Assembly: GCA_013178375.1 (NCBI GenBank)
Contig: JABLXQ010000016.1
Span: forward strand, 62,001-126,000
Source of the DNA: Gammaproteobacteria bacterium
Lineage (GTDB): Bacteria > Pseudomonadota > Gammaproteobacteria > Pseudomonadales > Ketobacteraceae
Direction of reading: 5' to 3'
DNA length: 64,000 bases
Part shown: in pieces, positions 15,377 through 22,742 of the stretch
Numbering within the stretch: the first letter of the stretch is position 1
How the letters are laid out: every line of letters begins with the position of its first letter
Made by a program: the position numbers and the translations under genes
The notes under the pieces: generated by a model
The model's database searches: none
What the model was told of the DNA's origin: nothing
Seen by the model: the letters and a program-made list of their open reading frames with translations, nothing else

Positions 15377-17219
15377 ACTGGAAAACAACATCGGCCGCCG
15401 CGCGGCGAACCGGAAAAAGCCGGCCAAGCAGGAGAAAATGCGCAGCGCGCTGGAAAAAATGCAGCAGCCACGCAAACCCGCGCCGGTTGCACCGCCCAAG
15501 CCCGCTGCGCCCGCGGTGGCGGCACAGGGGCTCAGCGGTCGCGTATCGCGCTGGCCCACCCGCACGGCCAGGGCCATGAGCAGCCGCGCGTTCAACGCCA
15601 TCAGTTACGACATCCCCGGCAATTTCTGGGTGCTGGCACAACCCTCGGGCATGGCCTGCTGGGCCACCGTGTTCACCATGATGAAAACCTGGCGCAGCCA
15701 GCGGGAAATGACGATCGAGCAGGCCGTTGGTACCGTGGGCCAGAAATGGGTGGATATCTACAAGGCGGACACCGGCCTGTCCGGCGACGACAAACCCACC
15801 TTCATTTCCACCGCCGGACTGGTAGCCGAACCACCGCAAAGCTTCAGCATCGAAGGCTGGGAAAATCTGCTGCGCAGCTACGGCCCGGTGTGGATCACTA
15901 CCGATGAAGCGCCAGGTGCAGCCTGGGCCATTCACGCCCGCATCATTACCGGCATTTACGGTGACGGCTCGCCAGAAAACACCAAATTCAAAATCATCGA
16001 CCCGGCCGGTGGTCGCCGCTACGAAGAATCCATCGCCGTATTCATTCCCAAATACGAAGAGGAAGTGCGCCGCACCGGCTACATGCGGATTCAGGTGGTG
16101 CACTGGCAGAGTGATGCCCGCAGTGAACAGCGCGCACTGTCGCTAGGCCGCAGCCAGTCCGGCAGTTATTCCAGCCGTCCGCCAGCACGGGCACTCAACA
16201 CCGGTTTCAGCGCAGGTTTCAGCACTCCGCCTGCGGTGCGCAGCCGCGGCTTCGATTATTCCGGCGCACTTGCTGCGCATCAACGCAGCCGTGCCCTCGG
16301 CGACGCCATCGACGTGCGCTACAACGTGGAACTGGTACCGCAGCAGACCGGCATGTCCTGCTGGGCGGCAGGCTTCGCCATGATCGTGGGCTGGCGCGAT
16401 CGCATCTGTATCGACCCGTCGGAAATTCCCCGCGCCACTGGCCACTGGGCGCAGTACCAGAATGGCCTCAGTCCGGAAGATGTGTCAGTGATGAACGTGT
16501 GGGGCTTCGTGCCGGAGCCGCCACAAAGCTACACCATCGAAGCCTTTGCCGATCTGCTGCGCCGCTACGGACCACTGTGGGTGGCGACTGCCGAGCCGGG
16601 CCCGCATATCCGCGTGATCACCGGCATCAGGGGTGACGGCACGCCTGATGGCACCCACCTGGACATCAATGATCCCTGGGAACAGGGCATGACCAGCTTC
16701 AAGGCTTCGAACCGGGGATCGCAATACACTGAAACCTTCCGCCAGTTCGAGGAAAAACAGTCCAATCTGGCGCGGCAGGAACGCAGCATCGCGGCGCCCA
16801 TTTACATCGCGCACCTGCCCCGGCTTCCGGACTGGATGAATTCCTCCACGGCGAAAAGTTTTTCCCATCTGGTGGGCCGTCCGATCACCATGGAAGCCCC
16901 GCCCAACACCAGCAATTTCCACCTGCTGACCTCCGGCGTGTGGAACCGAAATTCCAGCCTGAATGTGCAGGGCGGACAGGCAATGTGGTTCAAGATCCGC
17001 AATACCAACGTGCTGGGCACCACCATCACCATCACCGACCAGAGCGGACAGGTGAAACAGTCCATCATCCTGCCGGCATCCAGCGTGGAGTTCGTCTTCA
17101 GTTGCTTCGGCCCGGAGCCCATGGGTTGGCGCTTCGACATCCGCAGCGACAGCGATGCCTTCCTGGTGACCTGGGAACTGTGGAGCACCTGGGTACCGGG
17201 CATGCCGCCCAACCGGTGA
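15357..17219 (+). CDS. Tandem papain-like cysteine peptidase protein
   Basis: A 620-residue protein with two papain-fold peptidase domains, both with complete Cys-His-Asp sets. Domain 1 has Cys101 (QPSGMACWAT), His193 (AIHARIITGI) and Asp215 (IIDPAGG). Domain 2 has Cys335 (QQTGMSCWAA), His417 (GPHIRVITGI) and Asp439 (INDPWEQG). Both share EPPQS[FY][ST]IE, so they arose by duplication. The style is that of C39/C70 (AvrRpt2-like) peptidases. The N-terminal 80 residues are basic and disordered, beginning NRLAELENNIGRR. The last 130 residues form a beta-rich domain. AGGTGAG precedes the ATG at 15357, which overlaps the previous gene by 20 bp. It is the last gene before a strong terminator. There is no signal peptide. 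Confidence 0.85.
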   Translation: MSNRLAELENNIGRRAANRKKPAKQEKMRSALEKMQQPRKPAPVAPPKPAAPAVAAQGLSGRVSRWPTRTARAMSSRAFNAISYDIPGNFWVLAQPSGMACWATVFTMMKTWRSQREMTIEQAVGTVGQKWVDIYKADTGLSGDDKPTFISTAGLVAEPPQSFSIEGWENLLRSYGPVWITTDEAPGAAWAIHARIITGIYGDGSPENTKFKIIDPAGGRRYEESIAVFIPKYEEEVRRTGYMRIQVVHWQSDARSEQRALSLGRSQSGSYSSRPPARALNTGFSAGFSTPPAVRSRGFDYSGALAAHQRSRALGDAIDVRYNVELVPQQTGMSCWAAGFAMIVGWRDRICIDPSEIPRATGHWAQYQNGLSPEDVSVMNVWGFVPEPPQSYTIEAFADLLRRYGPLWVATAEPGPHIRVITGIRGDGTPDGTHLDINDPWEQGMTSFKASNRGSQYTETFRQFEEKQSNLARQERSIAAPIYIAHLPRLPDWMNSSTAKSFSHLVGRPITMEAPPNTSNFHLLTSGVWNRNSSLNVQGGQAMWFKIRNTNVLGTTITITDQSGQVKQSIILPASSVEFVFSCFGPEPMGWRFDIRSDSDAFLVTWELWSTWVPGMPPNR

Positions 17220-17256
17220 TGCCGCGCAAGGCACGCTCACTGAAGTAACGCATCAA

Positions 17257-17294
17257 GCAAAGGCCCGGCATTTAACCGGGCCTTTGCTCTTTTT
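17257..17294 (+). terminator. Rho-independent terminator ending the protease operon
   Basis: GCAAAGGCCCGG (17257-17268) pairs perfectly with CCGGGCCTTTGC (17276-17287) around a seven-base loop, followed by TCTTTTTG. It lies 37 bases after the peptidase stop and closes the plus-strand operon that starts near 6.4 kb. Confidence 0.92.
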
Positions 17295-17391
17295 GCCGCA
17301 GCGGAGACAGCCCTGTCGATTGACAAGCGCCAGACGGATGGGCACCGTGGGCAAACGCCCTTTATTGTGTCCCCAATCCGGAGTTCCCCCC

Positions 17392-18441
17392 ATGCACGAC
17401 CAGGTCCAGGAGTATTATGGCAAAACCCTGCAAGGTTCCGCCGACCTGCAAACCAACGCCTGCTGCACCGACAGCGCCCTGCCCGCCTATCTCAAACCGG
17501 TACTGGGTAAAATCCACGATGAAGTCATGACCCGCTATTACGGCTGCGGCCTGATCGCGCCGGAGGCATTGAACGGCATGCGCATTCTGGATCTGGGTTG
17601 CGGCGCCGGCCGCGATGTGTACGCACTGTCAGCGCTGGTGGGTGAATCCGGCGCAGTGATCGGCGTCGACATGACCGACGAGCAGCTTGCCGTCGCCAAT
17701 CGCCATCGCGACTACCACGCGGACAAATTCGGTTTCCGCCAGTCCAATGTCACCTTCCTGAAAGGCTACATCGAAAAACTGGATGAACTGGATCTGCCGG
17801 ACAACAGCATCGACATCATCGTATCGAATTGCGTGATCAACCTGTCGCCGGACAAGGCGGCTGTTTTGCGGGAAGCGCATCGCTTGCTGAAGCCCGGCGG
17901 CGAAATGTATTTCTCCGACGTGTACAGCGACAAACGCGTACCGGCAGACCTGGCCGCCGATCCGGTGCTGTATGGCGAATGCCTGGGCGGCGCACTGTAC
18001 TGGAATGATTTCCAGAATCTGGCGAAACGCTGCGGCTTTGCCGATCCGCGACTGGTGGAGGATCGCCCCATCAGTATTTCCAATCCTGTGATCGAAGAAA
18101 AGATCGGCCACATCCGTTTTTTCAGCGCCACCTACCGCCTGTTCAAAATCGACGGACTGGAACCGGCCTGCGAGGATTACGGCCAGGCCGTGATTTACAA
18201 AGGCACCATTCCTCATCAGCCAGTCGCATTCAGGCTCGACAAGCACCACCTGATCCAGCGTGGCAAGGTGTTCCCTGTCTGCGGCAACACGTACCGCATG
18301 CTGCAGGAAACCCGGTTCCGCGATCACTTCGATTTCATCGGCACCTGGGACACGCACTACGGCATTTTCGAAGGCTGCGGTACCAGCCTGCCGTACAGTG
18401 CAACGGCGGCCGACGCGCAAGGTTCCGCGGGCTGCTGCTAA
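17392..18441 (+). CDS. arsM: ArsM-type arsenite S-adenosylmethyltransferase
   Basis: A 349-residue class I methyltransferase. The SAM site is ILDLGCGAGRD (about 65-75) with GVDMTDEQLA. The ArsM cysteines are in place: Cys24-Cys25 (TNACC), Cys147 in IIVSNCVINLSPDK and Cys197 in GECLGGALYW. The C-terminal part (VCGNTYRMLQETRF, HYGIFEGCG) and the final Cys-Cys are seen in longer ArsM proteins linked to organoarsenical pathways. It would methylate trivalent arsenic. The ATG at 17392 was chosen over 17284 because homology begins at the YYGKTLQGSADL region and GGAG precedes it. It stands alone after a terminator and converges with the next gene, overlapping it by 4 bp. No radical-SAM ArsS gene is present. 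Confidence 0.8.
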   Translation: MHDQVQEYYGKTLQGSADLQTNACCTDSALPAYLKPVLGKIHDEVMTRYYGCGLIAPEALNGMRILDLGCGAGRDVYALSALVGESGAVIGVDMTDEQLAVANRHRDYHADKFGFRQSNVTFLKGYIEKLDELDLPDNSIDIIVSNCVINLSPDKAAVLREAHRLLKPGGEMYFSDVYSDKRVPADLAADPVLYGECLGGALYWNDFQNLAKRCGFADPRLVEDRPISISNPVIEEKIGHIRFFSATYRLFKIDGLEPACEDYGQAVIYKGTIPHQPVAFRLDKHHLIQRGKVFPVCGNTYRMLQETRFRDHFDFIGTWDTHYGIFEGCGTSLPYSATAADAQGSAGCC

Positions 18442-19229
18442 AACAGTTCCACACTTTCCAGATCAAGGGCATCCACGCCGGTCACAGTGGCAGGCGTGTG
18501 GTTGCGGCGCATGAACGCCACCATCTCATTGACCACCACGACGAAATCCTCATTCGCCGCCGAGTGGTGGCAAAAGCTTTTCTCCATGCAATCGATCACC
18601 GGACGCAGTGTGTCCAGAATCGAATCCTCCTGATCCTCTTCCAGCCCCAACGCCGGCAGGACCGTCGCCAGATCCGCCAGCAGCCGGCTTGTCAGCTGGG
18701 TGCGGCTGAGTTGCAGGTATTCAGCGCCACTCAGCAGGCTGCGGCGAAAATCATCCAGCCGGTCGCACATTACCGTTTCGGTTTCCAGTAGGGAATGATG
18801 GCGGTCCAGCCACTGCTGCACGCTGTCCAGAAACATGGCCAGGGTGTCCTGGATCTGCGACGCTGTCACCGCTTCAAGTCGGCTCAGGTCCAGCGCCAGT
18901 ACCACGGCCGGCCACTTGAACAGGATCAGTTCGTCCTGCAGCGCAATTTTTCCAGGGGCCAGCATTAACGGGTCCAGTCGGGGGCAGGCTTGCCGGGGCA
19001 GCCCGGCGCCGCATTTCTTCACCTGCCGGAATTCGTACCCGGTCAGCTGGACATAGCCGGACAGGCTCAGATTGCCGGTCACCGCCCGAATGATGCCAAT
19101 GAGTTCATCGTAACCGGCACAGGCCAGCAGCTGCCGCGTGCCACGCAGGATCACGCCCAGCTGGTAGTGATAGTCCAACGGGATGCCAGCGCCCGGTGGC
19201 GGCGCAGAGGATGTCGCCCGATTCGTCAT
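18438..19229 (-). CDS. Unrecognised 263-residue protein, possibly with a GAF-like domain
   Basis: A soluble protein. Residues 20-120 (YQLGVILRGTRQLLACAGYDELIGIIRAVTG onward, then ILFKWPAVVLALDL) have the helix-strand rhythm of a small ligand-sensing GAF-like fold. The rest is helical (SQIQDTLAMFLDSVQQWL and later stretches). Seven Cys residues are scattered. Its stop overlaps the arsM stop convergently. The ATG at 19229 has AAGGA eight bases upstream. The gene is divergent from the AraC regulator, so the two share the 255-base promoter region. The GAF suggestion is weak and no function is claimed. Confidence 0.7.
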   Translation of the reverse strand: MTNRATSSAPPPGAGIPLDYHYQLGVILRGTRQLLACAGYDELIGIIRAVTGNLSLSGYVQLTGYEFRQVKKCGAGLPRQACPRLDPLMLAPGKIALQDELILFKWPAVVLALDLSRLEAVTASQIQDTLAMFLDSVQQWLDRHHSLLETETVMCDRLDDFRRSLLSGAEYLQLSRTQLTSRLLADLATVLPALGLEEDQEDSILDTLRPVIDCMEKSFCHHSAANEDFVVVVNEMVAFMRRNHTPATVTGVDALDLESVELF

Positions 19230-19407
19230 TGTTGAATTCCTTCCCTTTCTGCCCTGAACAGGGGTGACCGTCCGGTGACAGCGGCAATGCTGCTCCCCGG
19301 GGAAATCCTGAATTTTGAGTGGTCTTGTCTTAATAGTGGGTCAGCCCCGTATTTCGAACTATCCAAAAAACGAAATTTGTTGTGATCCAGGTCAATGACA
19401 AAAATTA

Positions 19408-19426
19408 ACCATACATCCTATATGGT
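19408..19426. promoter_or_regulatory. Inverted repeat in the AraC-regulator promoter region
   Basis: ACCATA and TATGGT form a 6-bp inverted repeat with a 7-base spacer just upstream of the AT-rich stretch TATAAATG. It lies 60-80 bases before the AraC-type gene and could be its operator or part of its -10 region. A five-codon frame at 19468-19485 stops immediately before the regulator's ATG. Confidence 0.35.
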
Positions 19427-19485
19427 ATAAATGTGCCAACTCAAACCATCAGGTGGCACGAATTCAGATGACGATAGAAAGCTGA

Positions 19486-20448
19486 ATGAACCCGGGCGAC
19501 ATCAGAACAACGGAATTCAGGGATATCTGCATTACGGAATTTGATTCGGCATTCGAGCGGTTGCAGTCGAGCAATGTTCCCTTGGCACAATTACCGCGGG
19601 TTAGCGCGCTGGCCCTGAGGGGCGATGGCTTCGAGCTACTGTGGCGCCACAACAGTCTGCCTTCCATCCAGGAATGGGTCGTGCCCGCCGGCCACTGGCT
19701 GCTGCATCTGCCCCACCCGAGCAGCGATGCCCTGACGGCCTTTCAGGCCCACCCCGAAGGCTGTCAGCATTCTCTGCTAGGCCTGCCCGGCGACGAACCC
19801 GCCTGGCATATGAGCGCCGAGCAGCCCTGTCTGGTGCTGGCCACATCTACCCGCATTCTGGAATCACTTTTCCAAACGGAGGAGCTGGATTCGCTACAAC
19901 AGCAAACGCGCACCCTGAGGCGCAGCCAACTAGACGGACAAAAGCTGCTGGCGGTGAGCGGCGCCCTTCTGGCACACCTGCAAGCCCTCTGCCCATCACA
20001 GACACCCGTTGCCCCGCCGGCCGACGCAGGGCTGACCAGCCTGATCAGACTGGCCTACTCCCAGCTGGCCGTCACCCAGCCCGGCGAACCCCGCATCAGC
20101 AACCGCGACCGCATCCTGACCCAGGCGCTGGATTTCATCCGCCGCCATTACGCCCGCGATATCTGCATTGCCGATATCGTGAATCACGTGCACACCACCA
20201 CCCGCAACCTGCAGATCGTGTTCAAGGCCCAGTTCGGCATGTCGCCGCTGCAATTCCTCAAGCGTTACCGGCTCAGCCGTTTTCACCAGGCGTTGCGCCG
20301 GCATGGCTCCGTCACGGCGGCGGCAGTCTACAGCGGGCTGCGCCACATGGGCCGCGTTTCTGATGAATACCGCAAGCTGTTTGGCCGCAATCCGCTGGAA
20401 AGCCTGAACCGCTTTCGTTCGGAAAACGCCGATCTGGCGCCGCAGTAG
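19486..20448 (+). CDS. AraC-family transcriptional regulator
   Basis: A 320-residue regulator. The C-terminal 100 residues contain the two helix-turn-helix units of AraC proteins, seen in DICIADIVNHVHTTTRNLQIVFKAQFGMSP and the conserved end GRVSDEYRKLFGRNP. The N-terminal 200 residues resemble the AraC-binding-like (FeaR/OruR-type) ligand domain of regulators of aromatic or fatty compound metabolism. Its stop lies two bases from the stop of the minus-strand DUF1302 gene, at the downstream end of the lipid-polyketide operon, so it may regulate that operon or the nearby arsM. The start ATG directly follows a short leader frame. DNA-binding role is secure; the target is not. Confidence 0.87.
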   Translation: MNPGDIRTTEFRDICITEFDSAFERLQSSNVPLAQLPRVSALALRGDGFELLWRHNSLPSIQEWVVPAGHWLLHLPHPSSDALTAFQAHPEGCQHSLLGLPGDEPAWHMSAEQPCLVLATSTRILESLFQTEELDSLQQQTRTLRRSQLDGQKLLAVSGALLAHLQALCPSQTPVAPPADAGLTSLIRLAYSQLAVTQPGEPRISNRDRILTQALDFIRRHYARDICIADIVNHVHTTTRNLQIVFKAQFGMSPLQFLKRYRLSRFHQALRRHGSVTAAAVYSGLRHMGRVSDEYRKLFGRNPLESLNRFRSENADLAPQ

Positions 20449-20450
20449 GC

Positions 20451-21800
20451 TTACCAGTACCACTCCACCCCGGCCAGTACCCGGTCGGTTTCGCCAAACT
20501 GGCCGAACACGCCCGCCTCTTCGCCGGTAAAGATGTCGGCACCCAGCCAGATATTCACGCCATCCAGCACAGCGTAAGTGACGCTGGGGCGAAACAGGTC
20601 GTCGTGATCATTCAGGTTGTGCAGAGCCATGAATTCCAGCGTCAGCGTGTCGTTGAAAAAGCGGCTGTTGACATTGAAGGTCACGGTACTGTCCACCTTG
20701 TCGCGCACCAGATCGGGCGCATCATCCTTCAGCACGCTCTGAAACAGCTGCACACTGAACATTGTGTCAGCCACACCGCTCCAGTCCAGCCCCAGCACAT
20801 AACTGAGTTCATCCGTGTTCAGCACGCCGTTATCGTTGTTCAGATTTTCCCGCAGCACGCGGCGGCCGTGCACCAGACCGATTTCATAGCGCAACACCAG
20901 CGTGCTGCTCAGATCCGTGCTGAGCGTGGAGCCCAGCAGATGGGTGCGTTCGTATTCCTGCCAGAATTCCAGCACCGGCTGGCCAGTGGCGTTGTTGATG
21001 CGACGGTACGGCACCGGGTTGTCGTCATACTGGTACAGATAGTTGAAGGTCAGATCCAGTTCGCCCAGCCGGGTGGACAGGCGCAGGCCCGCATCGGCGT
21101 TCTGCAGGGAATCGGATGGGCGCTGCAGCCCCAGATTGGTCACACCGGCCAGATTGGGGGGAGCATCGGCAGGGAAACCCGGCTGGAAACGCGGTGAGGT
21201 AATCGCGTATTCCGGAGCCTCGTCGCCATCGCCGTCGGGAAAATCATTGAACGTCAGATCGGGAATCACCAGCAGTTGCAGATCCGTGTCCGAGCCGATG
21301 GAGTGGATGTAATTCACCATCCACAGTGGAATGCGCGCCTCGTCGAAATCCTCCAGCAGGAATTCGCGGAAGCTGAACGGATTCACCACGTCCAGCACCC
21401 GCAATCCATCGGCCGTGCCCCACACCACCTGCTGCTTGCCGACGGTAAGGTAGCTCTGGCCGAAGCGCTGCTTGTAATACAGCTCACGCAACTCCGCATC
21501 GCCGTGACTGCCGATGATCGCGCGCTGGCTGTACTCGCTCACTTCCTCCTGCAGCGGACGGCCCACTTCCAGTCGGTCCTCGGCGTCGGCCCGCACCCGG
21601 GCAATGGCGGTAATTTCACTGTCGGCATCCGGAAATACATGCAACTCCGGCCGCGCCTGGAATTCCATTTTCTGCGCGTAACCTTCTGCGACGTTTTGCG
21701 CCGCCTCGATTTCGAAGCGGGTGCGGAACTCGTAGTCGGCCGCGATGGCGGCGCATGGCATCAGCAACAGGCCCGTGACAACAAGGCGGGTCGTACTCAT
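20451..21800 (-). CDS. DUF1302 family outer-membrane beta-barrel protein
   Basis: A 449-residue protein with a signal peptide (residues 1-21, cleavage after AAIAA) and alternating beta-barrel strands ending in the aromatic-rich VEWYW, as in outer-membrane proteins. The sequence ELYYKQRFGQSYLTVGKQQVVWG, with DVVNPFSFREF following, is characteristic of DUF1302 proteins. Such barrels are often encoded with LolA-like periplasmic proteins and MMPL/RND exporters, as here, and are thought to act in lipid or hydrophobic-compound traffic across the outer membrane. It is the last gene of the operon that starts at 36.9 kb. Localisation is well supported; substrate is inferred. Confidence 0.82.
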   Translation of the reverse strand: MSTTRLVVTGLLLMPCAAIAADYEFRTRFEIEAAQNVAEGYAQKMEFQARPELHVFPDADSEITAIARVRADAEDRLEVGRPLQEEVSEYSQRAIIGSHGDAELRELYYKQRFGQSYLTVGKQQVVWGTADGLRVLDVVNPFSFREFLLEDFDEARIPLWMVNYIHSIGSDTDLQLLVIPDLTFNDFPDGDGDEAPEYAITSPRFQPGFPADAPPNLAGVTNLGLQRPSDSLQNADAGLRLSTRLGELDLTFNYLYQYDDNPVPYRRINNATGQPVLEFWQEYERTHLLGSTLSTDLSSTLVLRYEIGLVHGRRVLRENLNNDNGVLNTDELSYVLGLDWSGVADTMFSVQLFQSVLKDDAPDLVRDKVDSTVTFNVNSRFFNDTLTLEFMALHNLNDHDDLFRPSVTYAVLDGVNIWLGADIFTGEEAGVFGQFGETDRVLAGVEWYW

Positions 21801-21853
21801 GAAATCATTCCTTTTTCAACAATGAGCGTGCAGATTCAGAAACGGGCCCGCAC

Positions 21854-22669
21854 TTAGCGGGCCTGCTCCAGGTAACGCGTGGTGAAGGCACCGTCGGGCA
21901 GTGCTACGTTGGCCTGATACGCGGAATACTCGATCAGAGTCTTGTGGCCGGTCTTCACGGTCACCATCTCCAGCTTGTGCGCGCGCCAGGCATTTTCCTC
22001 ACCGGGAATCTGCTTGATCTCGGTGGCGATCTGAATCTTGGCCAGCTCGCCCTTCTTGTCAAATTTTTCTTCCCGGGTCAGTACATAGTTGTCCTGGCGT
22101 ACCCACATCAGGCGCTTGCTGTAGCCGCTTTCCTTGATTTCCTGCTCGGTAGTGGGAGTTGCTTCGATCACCCAGCAGCGGGCACCGTTCATTTCCTCTT
22201 CCCGTACGATCTTGTAATTGTTGTTGCCACCCTTGGCGACGCCATCGACGAATTCGAAATCCTCATACCACCAGTCGGTGCCCATGAAGCTGTCGGTCTT
22301 GTTGCCGGCGGAAATACGACGGATCTTGCGCAGCGACGGCAGGTACAGCCAGCGCAGGTCATCGTCCACGTTGCCCTGCTCGATCGACAGAAAGCCGGTG
22401 CCCTTGATGTCATTCGGTTGTGAGAACCGGATCAGCGACTTGCGGTTGAACGGATCGGTGTCGTCGGCGATGAAGTCGATCCAGCGGTACCGGGCGTTGT
22501 TGGACTTGTCCAGCAACGTCATTTTCATCTGCGCCGATTCGTTCAGGGATTTACGGGCGTCTTCGTTTTTTCTCATGATTTCGCGCGGATCCATTTCCAG
22601 ATTGGCCTGGGCGGCGGTAGCGACGAATCCAGCCAGCAGTGCTGCAGCGATGCGGTTGTACTTGAACAT
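21854..22669 (-). CDS. LolA-like outer-membrane lipoprotein-sorting family periplasmic protein
   Basis: A 271-residue secreted protein. The signal peptide is KYNRIAAALLAGFVATAAQA, with cleavage near residue 22. The segment MDPREIMRKNEDARKS, then RWIDFIADDTDPFNRKSLIRF, DIKGTGFLSIEQG and SFMGTDWWYEDFEF, matches the PF17131 'outer membrane lipoprotein-sorting' family of LolA-fold proteins. These usually accompany RND-type exporters and bind hydrophobic cargo in the periplasm. The ATG at 22669 was chosen because AAAAGGAG lies seven bases upstream and a signal peptide follows directly; the longer frame to 22753 overlaps the exporter gene. It probably hands cargo from the exporter to the DUF1302 barrel. 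Confidence 0.82.
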   Translation of the reverse strand: MFKYNRIAAALLAGFVATAAQANLEMDPREIMRKNEDARKSLNESAQMKMTLLDKSNNARYRWIDFIADDTDPFNRKSLIRFSQPNDIKGTGFLSIEQGNVDDDLRWLYLPSLRKIRRISAGNKTDSFMGTDWWYEDFEFVDGVAKGGNNNYKIVREEEMNGARCWVIEATPTTEQEIKESGYSKRLMWVRQDNYVLTREEKFDKKGELAKIQIATEIKQIPGEENAWRAHKLEMVTVKTGHKTLIEYSAYQANVALPDGAFTTRYLEQAR

Positions 22670-22742
22670 GGTGTTGCTCCTTTTGGTACGCGAATCGGAT
22701 GAATGTGAAAGGTGTGCAGTTTTAAATGGGGTCAGCATGGCA

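Noticed and set aside
6402-17219. The protease operon as a type VI secretion, contractile injection or phage-tail locus
   Set aside because: No sheath, tube, baseplate, spike or ClpV-like protein can be recognised among the products.
6402-17219. The protease operon as a bacterial gasdermin defence system
   Set aside because: Proteases accompany gasdermins, but none of the small proteins resembles the gasdermin N-terminal domain; only a general activation-by-proteolysis idea is kept.
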